64,000 bases of DNA from positions 1 through 64,000 of the forward strand of contig CAIKBL010000023.1 in the NCBI GenBank assembly GCA_903825645.1. The letters are read 5' to 3'. Shown in pieces: positions 44,390-53,940 of the stretch; within the stretch, counting starts at the first letter, position 1, and every line of letters starts with the position of its first letter. The position numbers were made by a program, and so were the translations under genes. Source of the stretch: an uncultured Pseudomonadota bacterium. GTDB lineage: Bacteria; Pseudomonadota; Gammaproteobacteria; Ga0077536. The notes beneath the pieces are model-generated. The model had not been told where the DNA came from and searched no databases. It worked only from the letters and a program-made list of their open reading frames with translations.

Positions 44390-45469
44390 ATGAAATTTAG
44401 TTGCCACGTCCAGACCCGCATTTCGGATTACCGAATTGCCAAAGATCTCGAGGACTGGGGGTATGACGCTGTCTGGTTCCCCGATACCCAGATGATGTGG
44501 TCAGATTGCTATGCCACATTGGCTGCGGCCGCTTTATGCACGTCGAAAATACATCTCGGTACTGGCGTCGCAATCACAGGCACCCGTATCGCGCCAACTA
44601 CCGCAGCAGCCATCGCATCGATCAACGTACTTGCACCGGGACGAACCTTTCTAGGGATCGGTTCCGGGCATACGGCCATGCGAGTCATGGGACAAGATCC
44701 AACGCCCGTAAAAGAGTTCCGAGAATACCTCCGGGTCGTGCGTGAGATGCTGAAGGGTGAAAAGGTCGACTACACCTATCGGGAAAAAACTACCCAAATC
44801 GCTTGGCAAGACCATGGCGCCGGTTTTCGTAATACTTGGGATCACATACCCATGTACGTCGCCGCTAACGGACCATTAGCGCTCCGCGCGGCGGGTGCCT
44901 ACGGAGACGGACTTATCTCCATCTTCAACGAACAGCCAGAGGTAATGAAGAGTAATCTGGCACTGGTTACGGCTGGTGCAGAAAAAGTCGGCCAGCGCAT
45001 TACTGATAATTTCCATACTATTTCGCTGTGTCACGCAGTGGTACTGAGACCGGGCGAAAAACTCACGGACACGCGGGTAATCGAATCAGCCGGTTCGTGG
45101 GTCGTGACCGCGCTACACTTCGTCTACGAGGTTTGGCGCTACACGCGTGACGATAGTGTGATCCCGCCCTACATGCGCAATGTCTGGGAAAAATATTTGG
45201 ATAAAACAAAAAAAATAGCTCTGCCGGAAGCAGATCGACATCAGTTACTCCACGAGGGACACTGCAGTTATTATCCAGCAGAAGAACGTGGCTTGATTAC
45301 CCCGGAAATGATAGAAGGGACCTGCATCGTTGGCGAGCCAGCAGAAGTAGCCGAAAAAATTCGGGCCGCTGAGCGCGCTGGACTAAAAGAAGTCAGCTTG
45401 CTTCCGCCGCTCATGTATCTGCGCCAAGTAGCACGTGACTTTGCGACGAAAGTAATTCCGCTCATTTGA
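44390..45469 (+). CDS. LLM-class flavin-dependent oxidoreductase (second; methylene-H4MPT-reductase-like group)
   Basis: A 359-residue TIM-barrel flavoprotein of the luciferase-like superfamily, only distantly related to the other LLM gene here. DLEDWGYDAVWFPDTQMMWSDCYATLAAAA, IHLGTGVAITGTRIAPTTAAA and GRTFLGIGSGHTAMRVMG are typical of the group often labelled F420-dependent or 5,10-methylene-H4MPT reductase-like. Whether it uses FMN or F420 cannot be told; F420 biosynthesis genes are not in the window. GGAG precedes the ATG. A long hairpin follows the stop. Confidence 0.88.
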   Translation: MKFSCHVQTRISDYRIAKDLEDWGYDAVWFPDTQMMWSDCYATLAAAALCTSKIHLGTGVAITGTRIAPTTAAAIASINVLAPGRTFLGIGSGHTAMRVMGQDPTPVKEFREYLRVVREMLKGEKVDYTYREKTTQIAWQDHGAGFRNTWDHIPMYVAANGPLALRAAGAYGDGLISIFNEQPEVMKSNLALVTAGAEKVGQRITDNFHTISLCHAVVLRPGEKLTDTRVIESAGSWVVTALHFVYEVWRYTRDDSVIPPYMRNVWEKYLDKTKKIALPEADRHQLLHEGHCSYYPAEERGLITPEMIEGTCIVGEPAEVAEKIRAAERAGLKEVSLLPPLMYLRQVARDFATKVIPLI

Positions 45470-45505
45470 TAGGGGGAAGCTCGGAACATCGCATTCAAAA
45501 CCAAA

Positions 45506-45546
45506 CTCGGTCAATCGGTGGACAAGAAGTTCACTGATTGACCGAG
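45506..45546 (+). terminator. Long hairpin after the second LLM gene
   Basis: CTCGGTCAATC (45506-45516) pairs perfectly with GATTGACCGAG (45536-45546), extended inward by five more pairs including two G-U, leaving a nine-base loop. It starts 36 bases after the LLM stop. No T-run follows, so it may be a processing or stabilising stem, or a weak terminator ahead of the phosphodiesterase gene. Confidence 0.5.
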
Positions 45547-45632
45547 GAGAAATTCGTAGCCAGACGGGCTCGGCGTTCAGATAACCCGATAGATCGCGCA
45601 GTACCGAGATTTCTTATGCCGCGAGGTGAACC

Positions 45633-46727
45633 TTGCTCAGTGCCCTTCGACGCAGAAAACGCTTGCTTGTCATCGCCCACAGGGGCGCCAGTGGATATCG
45701 GCCAGAGCACACCCTCTCGGCTTATCAACTGGCCCTCGACCAGGGAGCCGATTTCATTGAACCAGATCTGGTCGCCACGCGTGATGGCATACTCATTTGT
45801 CGGCATGAAAACGCATTGGCGCTACTCAACCCTGACGATAGTTTGATCCTGACGGACTCCAGCACAGACGTTTACCGCCACGACGAGTTCCGCAATCGTT
45901 TGACCGAAAAATCGGTAGATGGACGGATCCTCAGGGGATGGTTCAGCGAAGACTTCACCCTAGCAGAAATAAAAAAGCTGAGGGCAGTGGAGCGAATTCC
46001 CGGACTACGTCCGCACAACACACGCTACGATTATCTAGATGCTATTCCGACGTTTTCCGAAGTGCTGGACCTCATAAAATCACATGAGGAGCGGTCAGGA
46101 AACGCAGCAGGCGTCTATCCCGAGACAAAGCATCCGACCTACTTTCTGGAAGAAGGTACTTTTCTAAACGGACAAAAAATTCGCTTTGACCTTGGTCGCG
46201 CGTTGGTGAAAACGCTTTGGGATCTTGGTTTCACAGATCCACGGCGCATATTCATCCAGTCATTTGAATCGGCTAATCTCCGGACGTTAAAAAACGACAC
46301 GCTACCAGAATTTGGGCTGGAAATTCCGCTGATTCAGCTGATAGAGGCCGACGGCGCACCCTATGAAACAGTGCGCGCCGGTCGAGCGGAACCCTACCAA
46401 CTGATGATCCAGCCGGCGGGACTATCACGAGTTGCGCGCTATGCAAGCGGCATCGGTCCGGATAAGTCGCTGCTTATCCCGAGAGATGGCTCGAACTCGT
46501 TGAGCAGTCCTACTGGACTTCTGCGCGACGCGCACGCAGTCGGACTTGAAGTACATGCCTGGACATTCCGAGCGGAGAATTACTTTCTCCCCACGCCTTA
46601 CCGTACGGGAAAAAATGACATCACTCATGGAGCAATCGAGCGCGAATTTTTCGAATTTATCAATGCTGGTGTGGATGGCGTATTTTCTGATCAACCAGAC
46701 TTGGCGGTGAAAATGCGCGACGCTTAA
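45633..46727 (+). CDS. Glycerophosphodiester phosphodiesterase (GlpQ-like, no signal peptide)
   Basis: Hydrolyses glycerophosphodiesters to an alcohol and glycerol 3-phosphate. The catalytic block IAHRGASGYRPEHTLSAY near the N-terminus and GADFIEPDLVATRDGILICRHE hold the general acid/base histidines and metal-binding Glu-Asp pair. Long insertions (YLDAIPTFSEVLDLI, IFIQSFESANL) match the GlpQ group of about 360 residues. Unlike E. coli GlpQ there is no signal peptide, so it looks cytoplasmic unless the start is misread. TTG 45633 is chosen because GAGGTGA lies four bases upstream. Confidence 0.87.
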   Translation: MLSALRRRKRLLVIAHRGASGYRPEHTLSAYQLALDQGADFIEPDLVATRDGILICRHENALALLNPDDSLILTDSSTDVYRHDEFRNRLTEKSVDGRILRGWFSEDFTLAEIKKLRAVERIPGLRPHNTRYDYLDAIPTFSEVLDLIKSHEERSGNAAGVYPETKHPTYFLEEGTFLNGQKIRFDLGRALVKTLWDLGFTDPRRIFIQSFESANLRTLKNDTLPEFGLEIPLIQLIEADGAPYETVRAGRAEPYQLMIQPAGLSRVARYASGIGPDKSLLIPRDGSNSLSSPTGLLRDAHAVGLEVHAWTFRAENYFLPTPYRTGKNDITHGAIEREFFEFINAGVDGVFSDQPDLAVKMRDA

Positions 46728-46797
46728 TCTGAAAAAATAACCAGTACCCTCGACTAGTGAGTAGCCCGGCTCCACAGAAACACGAGTATTAGCGGGC

Positions 46798-47509
46798 ATG
46801 AAAAATCTTAGGATCTGGATGTGCGACGAAGTGCGGAAAAAGCTCGTGCGCATCCACGGTCAATACCGGGCCATGTTTAGCGCCCTATTCAAGATGATTG
46901 CCCCCGAGATCTCCATCACGACTTACCGCGTCTACGCCGGCGAATACCCTGACCTGGTCGATGCGCACGACGCCTAGCTTAGTTCAGGTTCCCCCTATTC
47001 GGTCTATGACGATTGACTATGAATTCGTCAATTCGAAGCCTTTTTCCGCGAACTGTTCAAGACACGCAAACCGACAGTTGGAATTTTTTTCGGACACCAG
47101 ATATGACGAGAGCCCTCGGTGGTACCACCGAAAAAGCCTCACACGGATGGGGAATTGGTAAACATGTCTCGACGGTATTACTCCGGCGTCCCACCTGGAT
47201 GAACTCTATAGCGTATACGTACGGTGTCTTCTACAGTAACCAGAACCAAGTAACCCGCCTGCCCAGCAGTGCCACACTTCTTGCTGGCAACCACCCTTTT
47301 CGGAACGCGACATTTACCTTCGAGAATATCTTCTTGGGGGGTCCAGAGTCACCCAGAAATCACCAGTGCATCGGGCCTTATTCTATCCAGACGATGTCCA
47401 TGCGAGAGCGGAGGCGACCTTCGATAAGCCTATTGACGTCTGTTTACTAGCCCAGTCGGGTTTCCTCTCGCTCCTCGCGCTTCGTAACGGAGGAGGCACA
47501 GGCCCTTGA
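46798..47509 (+). pseudogene. Decayed class I glutamine amidotransferase
   Basis: The reading frame from ATG 46798 gives a glutamine-amidotransferase-like N-terminus (GQYRAMFSALF, YRVYAGEYPD, DAHDA) and is stopped by TAG at 46975. In the same frame it resumes as SGSPYSVYDD, hits TGA at 47014 and 47020, then reads FFRELFKTRKPTVGIFFGHQ. The catalytic cysteine of the usual GICFGHQ is replaced by Phe (codon TTT 47086-47088), followed by TGA 47104. After a frameshift near 47101, ALGGTTEKASHGWGIG and NQVTRLPSSATLLAGN continue the family. A tail in a third register ends near 47509. Three in-frame stops in one stretch, lost catalytic Cys and frameshifts show it is dead. Confidence 0.88.
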
Positions 47510-47643
47510 AGTCAACCAAGAGGAAGTCGACGTCCGCCTAAACATCTTTTATGCTTCGCGCCGAAGGATCGGCGACTCAGTTGCCATCAATGGCGAATCG
47601 GGCACCCCTCTTCGTACCAACACAGCAATCTTAGGGAGACAGC
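47510..47643. other. Short gap before the MAPEG gene
   Basis: About 134 bases with no gene. It ends in TTAGGGAGACAGC, which supplies the ribosome binding site of the MAPEG gene. Its own promoter presumably lies here or in the pseudogene. Confidence 0.4.
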
Positions 47644-48048
47644 ATGAATACTACAGGACTCGCATTGGTTGGACTCGCCTCATGGGCGATTATCCTGTCA
47701 CTCTTCTTGGTAACGGTACGTGTCAACGCAATCCGGAGCGGGAAAGCACTCAACTCATTTGATCCCGCCGGTAAGGATCTTGAAGGATTCAGTTACCGAA
47801 TGACTCGAGTTCATGCGAATATGTTGGAGAATCTCCCGATTCTCGCGTCTTTTTTGCTTTATGCCCTCGCAACGGGCCAAAGCGCTGTCACTGCCGGCTT
47901 GGCAGTCTGGCTGCTCTACGCCCGCCTCGCTCAGTCCGTCGTTCATATGATCTCCACCAGCGTCCCCTTTGTGATGATGCGCGCGACCCTTTTCAGCGCG
48001 CAGCAGTTCATTTGCTTGTATTGGGCATGGCAGTTCTGGCACGCCTAA
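47644..48048 (+). CDS. MAPEG family membrane protein
   Basis: A 134-residue protein with four predicted membrane segments (about 5-24, 60-78, 80-98 and 108-130). The family signature is MTRVHANMLENLPILASFLLY, with the RxHxNxxEN core that binds glutathione in MAPEG enzymes. Bacterial members may be glutathione transferases or peroxidases. Normal length and uninterrupted. GGGAG precedes the ATG. It is convergent with the aldo/keto reductase across 400 bases. Confidence 0.92.
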   Translation: MNTTGLALVGLASWAIILSLFLVTVRVNAIRSGKALNSFDPAGKDLEGFSYRMTRVHANMLENLPILASFLLYALATGQSAVTAGLAVWLLYARLAQSVVHMISTSVPFVMMRATLFSAQQFICLYWAWQFWHA

Positions 48049-48448
48049 CCGCCACGGAGGGAAAGCGACGTCTGCCCGCGAAGTGGTGTGGTCCTAGGAT
48101 GGACTTCGCGTCGCCGGCAGATCCAACCGAAGGCGCTTGAGGGAACCCCGATCGCGTACCGGTCATTGACCATAAAGAGGATAAGCGGCAACCCCAACAG
48201 ATCCGAACCGTGCGATCGCAAGGATTCTTCTAAGCCTATTTGTGAATGACGAGCACGGACGTCGTAAGTGCCGGATCTGTGAAAAACGCAGGGCCTCGCG
48301 ATGGTCAGCAATCATCCGCGTTGGCTTGGGAGACTAATCAAAAATGAAGCCCGTGACGTCTCGCTTTGCGCCGCGTTGGAGCCAAACTAAACTTTTTCGG
48401 CACCCTTTCTGGTAAGCGAGGCTTTTGCCAACCAAACAACCAGATGAT
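48049..48448. other. Gap between convergent MAPEG and aldo/keto reductase genes
   Basis: About 400 bases with no recognisable gene. A minus-strand frame at 48045-48311 is open but shows no family features. I see no clear intrinsic terminator in it. Confidence 0.45.
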
Positions 48449-49435
48449 TTAAAAGTGGATCCCGAGCACCGGATGCGGCTTGTAAGGAAATTCGAGTACT
48501 TTCTTTTCGTCACCATCTAATTCGATTGAAAGTGCCGAGATTGCATCCTCAAGATGTGCCATCTTTGTTGCACCGATTATAGGCGCCGTTATTCCCGGTT
48601 GCCCGATGACCCAGGCCAACGCCACCTGCGCATTACTGACGCCCCGAGCTTTTGCGACTGCCGAGACTTGTTCGACAATGGCAAAATCTTCGGGTTGGTA
48701 ATAAAGGCGTCCGGCGAAATCATCACTTTTCGCACGCGTCGTATTCCCTTTGCTGACGGCCTTACGATTGCCGACCAGAAAACCCCGTGCCAGAGGACTC
48801 CAAGGGATCACGGCAATATTTTCATCGCGACAGAACGGAATCATTTCACGTTCCTCTTCGCGGTAGACAAGGTTGTAGTGGTTCTGCATGGACACAAATC
48901 GAGTCCAGCCATGGCGCTCAGCTACTGCCTGCATTTTCGCAAATTGCCACGCGTACATACTTGAAGCACCGATGTACAGTGCCTTACCTGAACGGACGAT
49001 GTCGTGCAGCGCCTCCATCGTTTCCTCGATCGGCGTATTCGGATCGAACCGATGAATCTGGTACAGATCAATATAGTCGGTTCCTAGCCGTTTCAGCGAA
49101 GCATCGACAGAGTGCATGAGGTGTTTTCTCGACAGCCCGCGATCGTTGGAATCCTCACTCATCGGATTGAAAGCTTTAGTGGCTAACACGGCTTTTTCTC
49201 GACTTTCCGCGTATTTTTTTACGGCCTTACCCAGAATTTCCTCACTCACTCCCAGGGAATACACGTCCGCACTATCGTAAAAATTGATACCCGCCTCGAA
49301 TGCGCGACGGAAAAACGGCAGGGACGTTTTATGATCAAGTACCCAATCGCGCCAGGTTGGCGTGCCATAGGACATACAGCCTAGGCAAAGTTGCGAAACC
49401 CTGAGCCCTGTCCCACCGAAATTGACGTATTTCAT
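48449..49435 (-). CDS. Aldo/keto reductase (YajO-like group)
   Basis: A 328-residue AKR with the complete tetrad: Asp54 and Tyr59 (FYDSADVYS), Lys in LATKAFN, and His in LYQIHRFDP. The FTRFVSMQNHYNLVYREEEREMIPFC segment and C-terminal GATKMAHLEDAI cofactor block are typical. It is distinct from the other aldo/keto reductase in this window, which lacks the catalytic His. 70 bases separate it from hisC upstream on the same strand. The substrate is probably an aldehyde or ketone, unspecified. Confidence 0.92.
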   Translation of the reverse strand: MKYVNFGGTGLRVSQLCLGCMSYGTPTWRDWVLDHKTSLPFFRRAFEAGINFYDSADVYSLGVSEEILGKAVKKYAESREKAVLATKAFNPMSEDSNDRGLSRKHLMHSVDASLKRLGTDYIDLYQIHRFDPNTPIEETMEALHDIVRSGKALYIGASSMYAWQFAKMQAVAERHGWTRFVSMQNHYNLVYREEEREMIPFCRDENIAVIPWSPLARGFLVGNRKAVSKGNTTRAKSDDFAGRLYYQPEDFAIVEQVSAVAKARGVSNAQVALAWVIGQPGITAPIIGATKMAHLEDAISALSIELDGDEKKVLEFPYKPHPVLGIHF

Positions 49436-49504
49436 AGCTATCCCCTTCTTTTATAGTTCCCTTTTTTCGACAGTTCCGGCGACCTGTCTGCTCAAGATTG
49501 TATT

Positions 49505-50563
49505 TCAGCAGACCATTTCCCGAAGCGCACCGAGCAAGCTGGCGCAGTGCTCATCACTACCCACAGTAATGCGCAGAAACTGCTCGATCCTAGGTCGATC
49601 AAAATGCCGCACGATGATATGACGCACCCGCAGGCCTGCCTGAAGATCAGCGGCATCGTATTTAGGGTGTCGCACGAAAACGAAATTCGCCGACGAAGGA
49701 AGCACTTCAAAACCAAGCACAACCAATTCCGAGCACAACATTTCCCGGGTAGTCAGGATAGCTTGCCTCGTCTGTTCGAAATAAGATTGATCCGCAACTG
49801 CCTCCACGGCTCCAGCAATGGCTAACCGATCGAGCGGATAGGAGTTAAAACTATTTTTGACCCGTTCTAGCGCCTCAATCAAATCCGGATCTCCAACGGC
49901 ATACCCCACTCGCAGCCCCGCCAACGATCTGGATTTCGAAAGCGTCTGCACAATCAATAAATTCGGATATTGATTGACGAGAGAAACCGCCGATTCCGCC
50001 CCGAAATCGACGTATGCCTCATCGACCACCACAACAGACTCCGTGTTGTGTTCGAGCAGCTTTTGGATTTCGGTCACCGGTACCGCACACCCTGTCGGCG
50101 CGTTGGGGTTAGGGAAAATGATACCCCCATTGGTCCGTCTATAATCCGCCAGACGGATCCCAAATTGATCCGTCAGTGGGATCTCCTCGAAATCTATTCC
50201 ATAAAGACCGCAGTAAACCGGATAAAAACTGTAGGTGATGTCAGGGAACAATACCGGTTCATCCTGCGCAAGAAGCGCGAGAAAGGCATGTGCGAGTACT
50301 TCGTCTGATCCATTTCCGACGAAAATCTGATCGGGAGACAAGCGGAAATGCTCAGCCAGCGCTTCGCGGAGGCGATCCGAATTAGGATCCGGATATAGTC
50401 GAAGATTACCCAATTCCCCTTCAATCGCCGCCAATACCCGCGGCGAGGGGGGATATGGATTTTCATTTGTATTGAGCTTGATGAGATTCGCGATCTTCGG
50501 CTGTTCACCTGGTGAGTAAGGCGACAAGTCTCGGACAACATCGCTCCAGTAGCGTGAAGTCAT
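49505..50563 (-). CDS. hisC: Histidinol-phosphate aminotransferase
   Basis: PLP-dependent transfer of an amino group to imidazole acetol phosphate in histidine synthesis. The 352-residue sequence has [25 protein letters not shown] at the start, [32 protein letters not shown] and the PLP-lysine motif [18 protein letters not shown] 50563 aligns with the family start; an in-frame ATG at 50602 adds 13 residues. No other histidine genes are adjacent, so it is a dispersed or paralogous copy; related aromatic aminotransferases look similar. Confidence 0.9.
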   Translation of the reverse strand: MTSRYWSDVVRDLSPYSPGEQPKIANLIKLNTNENPYPPSPRVLAAIEGELGNLRLYPDPNSDRLREALAEHFRLSPDQIFVGNGSDEVLAHAFLALLAQDEPVLFPDITYSFYPVYCGLYGIDFEEIPLTDQFGIRLADYRRTNGGIIFPNPNAPTGCAVPVTEIQKLLEHNTESVVVVDEAYVDFGAESAVSLVNQYPNLLIVQTLSKSRSLAGLRVGYAVGDPDLIEALERVKNSFNSYPLDRLAIAGAVEAVADQSYFEQTRQAILTTREMLCSELVVLGFEVLPSSANFVFVRHPKYDAADLQAGLRVRHIIVRHFDRPRIEQFLRITVGSDEHCASLLGALREMVC

Positions 50564-50910
50564 ATTGCTTTTTTCATCCGGTCGATTGGGGGTGAGAGAC
50601 ATCTTAAGAATAACCCATTCGGCGTGCGATGGCGCGCCGTTCGAAAAGGCTCTTGAGCGTCCGGTTTCGACCCGTTATCGTGTGCAGATGCTAATTGAAC
50701 AAAAGCCGCCGGCAGGGGGGGAATTCCTGAGGGGCGGCCGAAAAAATCGGATGCCGGTGCTGGCTAAATCTGTCCCGGGCCCGTTTATCGCACAGCTAGG
50801 TGCTAGAAAGGCAGGAGATAAGGTGGCGGCGCCTGCAATCTGGCATATTGGCCCGTTTAATAATCGCAGTCCTAGCGGATAGCTTGGCCAGCATGCGGGA
50901 GGCGCAATCC

Positions 50911-51642
50911 ATGCTCGGTGAATGGCTAGCGACAGCCCGGCGCGTCGTCGTATTTACTGGTGCAGGGATCAGTACGGAATCGGGTATTCCCGACTTTCGC
51001 AGTCCGCAGGGGATCTGGGCACAATTCAAGCCGATCCAGTTTTCGGATTTTATTGCCTCCGAGGAAAGCCGTCGGGAATCGTGGCGCCGCAAATTCATAA
51101 TCGACCACGACATGCGGGTCGCTCGGCCTAATCGAGGACACCGTGCGGTGCAGGCTCTGGTGGCGCGTGGACAGTGCATTTGCGTCATCACTCAGAATAT
51201 CGATGGTCTGCATCAGGTAAGCGGCATTACCGAAAGCCACCTCGTCGAGCTGCATGGCAACGGCACTTATGCAAAATGTCTCGAGTGCGGCCATCGCCAC
51301 GAACTTGCACCAATTGAGCATGCATTTACCGGTCGTGGTGAGCTGCCGCATTGCCTAATCTGCGGTGGACTCGTGAAAGCGGCCACGATTTCTTTCGGTC
51401 AGACCATGCCAACCACCGCAATTCAACGGGCAGATGAAGCCTGTCAGAACTGTGATCTCTTCCTCGTCCTCGGTTCTTCTCTTGTCGTATATCCGGCCGC
51501 GACGTTCCCGTTGCGTGCCAAGCGAAACGGCGCCCGTTTGATCATCATCAATCGAGAGCCAACGCCTCAGGATGCTCACGCCGATCTTGTATTGCATGGT
51601 GAAATCGGACCCACGCTCGGTGCTGCAATTGATGTCTTTTAG
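50911..51642 (+). CDS. Sir2-family NAD-dependent deacylase
   Basis: Removes acyl groups from lysines at the cost of NAD. The 243 residues hold FTGAGISTESGIPDFRS (16-32), TQNIDGLHQ (94-102), catalytic His115 in VELHGN and the zinc cysteines C123, C126, C148 and C151. The STESGIPDFR variant places it nearer to class II/III than to eukaryotic class I. ATG 50911 follows GGGAGG; the frame is open upstream to 50800. It may act on acetylated metabolic enzymes such as acyl-CoA synthetases. Divergent from hisC. Confidence 0.92.
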   Translation: MLGEWLATARRVVVFTGAGISTESGIPDFRSPQGIWAQFKPIQFSDFIASEESRRESWRRKFIIDHDMRVARPNRGHRAVQALVARGQCICVITQNIDGLHQVSGITESHLVELHGNGTYAKCLECGHRHELAPIEHAFTGRGELPHCLICGGLVKAATISFGQTMPTTAIQRADEACQNCDLFLVLGSSLVVYPAATFPLRAKRNGARLIIINREPTPQDAHADLVLHGEIGPTLGAAIDVF

Positions 51643-51682
51643 CTAGTTTTATTTATCACTGGAACCTCCACAGGAGATCCCC

Positions 51683-52858
51683 ATGAACTTGATCAAGGCC
51701 ATCGTTGATCGTCAAGACGCCTATATGGCATGGCGCCGAAACCTCCACGCACATCCCGAGCTCGCCTATCAGGAACATCGAACCAGTGACTTCGTCGCGG
51801 CCAAGCTGACCGAGTTCGGCATTCCTGTTACTCGGGGACTTGGAAAAACAGGCGTTGTCGGGTCCCTGACTTCCGGGATCGGGACACGCCGAATTGGTCT
51901 GCGAGCTGACATGGATGCACTGCCTCTTCAGGAGTTGAATAAATTTGAACACTGCTCTCGCGAACCCGGGACTATGCATGCCTGTGGCCATGACGGGCAT
52001 ACTGTCATGCTGCTCGCCGCCGCCGAATATCTCGCAAGAACCAGGGATTTCGATGGAACGATTCATTTCATTTTTCAACCTGCAGAAGAAGGCGAAGCTG
52101 GCGCGAAGGCCATGATGAAAGACGGTTTGTTTACGCGGTTTCCTGTTGATGGTGTCTTCGGGCTACATAATTGGCCGTGGCTGGCCCCAGGTCATTTCGT
52201 TGTCCGGAATGGCCCCATGATGGCCGCTATGGATATTTTCGAAGCGACACTCCGTGGCCGAGGTGGCCACGCCGCCCAACCGCATCTGACCGTTGATCCC
52301 ATCGTAGTCGCGAGCTTACTCATCCAGAGTTGGCAAACCGTGATATCAAGAAATGTCGATCCGCTTGAATCGGCGGTCGTGTCCGTCACTCAAATCCATG
52401 CCGGTAACGCATGGGCAGTAATCCCCGAAGAAGTCGTCCTGCGTGGAACGGTTCGAACTTTCAATCCTGATGTTCAACAAAAAATCGAGCATCGATTGCA
52501 AGAAATCGGTCAGGGGATCGCCGTCGCACACCAATGTAACTTCGACTGGCGATATGAGCGGCGCTTCCCGCCTACGGTCAATTCTCCCCGGGAGACCGAA
52601 TGGGCAGCGCAGGCAGCTAGCCGCGTGTTTGGCGAGCAAGGAATTCGTCGCGACGTGGCGCCGAGCATGGGGTCGGAGGATTTCGGATGGATGCTACTCG
52701 AGCAGCCGGGCAACTATGCGTGGATTGGCAGCGGCGGCAGTGGAGACTGCCTGCTCCATAATCCATATTACGACTTTAACGACGAGATAATCCCGGCGGG
52801 CGCGAGCTATTGGGTCACCCTGGCGCAGCAGTTCCTCCATAACGTAGCACTAAGCTGA
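51683..52858 (+). CDS. M20 family amidohydrolase (hippurate hydrolase/N-acyl amino acid type)
   Basis: A 391-residue metallopeptidase-fold amidohydrolase. Metal ligands are in GLRADMDALPL, MHACGHDGHTVMLLA, FQPAEEGEAGAKAM and the late MGSEDFGWML; an insert dimerisation domain lies at about 185-300. It fits hippurate hydrolase, IAA-amino-acid hydrolase and diaminopimelate relatives. AGGAG lies seven bases before the ATG, 40 bases after the sirtuin stop. The shared deacylation theme may be coincidental. Confidence 0.92.
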   Translation: MNLIKAIVDRQDAYMAWRRNLHAHPELAYQEHRTSDFVAAKLTEFGIPVTRGLGKTGVVGSLTSGIGTRRIGLRADMDALPLQELNKFEHCSREPGTMHACGHDGHTVMLLAAAEYLARTRDFDGTIHFIFQPAEEGEAGAKAMMKDGLFTRFPVDGVFGLHNWPWLAPGHFVVRNGPMMAAMDIFEATLRGRGGHAAQPHLTVDPIVVASLLIQSWQTVISRNVDPLESAVVSVTQIHAGNAWAVIPEEVVLRGTVRTFNPDVQQKIEHRLQEIGQGIAVAHQCNFDWRYERRFPPTVNSPRETEWAAQAASRVFGEQGIRRDVAPSMGSEDFGWMLLEQPGNYAWIGSGGSGDCLLHNPYYDFNDEIIPAGASYWVTLAQQFLHNVALS

Positions 52859-52968
52859 AGCACAGCAACAGCTACCCTTGTTCTTGGCTCAAGCCTCCTG
52901 ATCGCCGGCCGATATCCTTCACGTAGGCTTGCGATTATGGTCGAAAAAGCGCGCTCGGCGAGGGAAAA

Positions 52969-53940
52969 ATGACACAACTACTAGAGAAAATTGACGCGCG
53001 GACTAAACTCGCCGGCACTAATAAGCTCGAAATCCTGCTCTTCAGTCTCGGTCAAGATTTACGCACCGGGCGCAAGGAAACTTTCGGCATCAATGTCTTC
53101 AAGGTTCGCGAAGTCATGCGCGCACCAAGCGTTACGGCGGCACCGGATATGCCCAATGCAGTCGAAGGCATGGTGAGTTTGCGCGGCGCCCTCGTCCCCG
53201 TCATCGACCTAGCGAAATACGCCATGATTCAGACGGACACCCCACCCGGCATTATGATGGTGACAGAATACGCTAATCATGCTCAGGGTTTTCTAGTCGA
53301 GTCGGTCGATACCATTCTGCGGCTTGACTGGTCCGCGATGAAAGTTCCCCCGGACATGCTCACCGCCCAAACAGGCGGGCTCGTGACCGCGGTGACTGAA
53401 ATCGCCGACGGCCGCTTGGTGATGCTGATGGATGTGGAGAAAATCCTGTCCGAGACCACGCGCTACGATAGTGACGCCCTTTTTGAAGAAATCCAGCCGC
53501 TCGAAATAAAAAATTGCTCGGTGATTTTTGCTGATGATTCGCACGTCGCGCGGCGTCAGCTCAGTCGTGCGCTCGATGTCATGCAGATAAAGTACAAAGG
53601 CCTTGTGAATGGCCTCCAAGCGTGGAACGAACTCTTACGCTTGGCCGAATACGCAGAGGCGAATGATATGCCTGTGAGACGGCTGGTTCAGGCCGTGATC
53701 ACCGACGTGGAAATGCCTGAAATGGATGGTTACATGCTGACCAAACACATTAAAAACGATGCCCGGTTCGCCGGCATCCCCGTTATTATGCATTCCTCGC
53801 TGTCCAGCGGACAAAATCAGGAATTGGGGCGCTCAGTAGGGGTCGACGATTACGTGCCCAAACTCGACCCTCAACTGCTCGCCACTACGCTTACCCGATT
53901 AATCAAAAGCGGCGCGCCTCCGCGGCAAACGGCGGCCTGA
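52969..53940 (+). CDS. cheV: CheV-type chemotaxis coupling protein (CheW-REC)
   Basis: A 323-residue chemotaxis adaptor. Residues 20-165 form a CheW domain (FGINVFKVREVM, GMVSLRGALVPVIDL). Residues 183-315 form a receiver with acidic D189/D190, phospho-acceptor D246 (VITDVEMPEMDGY) and the switch Lys of YVPKL. CheV links receptors to CheA and is tuned by phosphorylation. No other chemotaxis or flagellar genes are next to it. It starts at ATG 52969 with GAGGG upstream. Confidence 0.94.
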   Translation: MTQLLEKIDARTKLAGTNKLEILLFSLGQDLRTGRKETFGINVFKVREVMRAPSVTAAPDMPNAVEGMVSLRGALVPVIDLAKYAMIQTDTPPGIMMVTEYANHAQGFLVESVDTILRLDWSAMKVPPDMLTAQTGGLVTAVTEIADGRLVMLMDVEKILSETTRYDSDALFEEIQPLEIKNCSVIFADDSHVARRQLSRALDVMQIKYKGLVNGLQAWNELLRLAEYAEANDMPVRRLVQAVITDVEMPEMDGYMLTKHIKNDARFAGIPVIMHSSLSSGQNQELGRSVGVDDYVPKLDPQLLATTLTRLIKSGAPPRQTAA

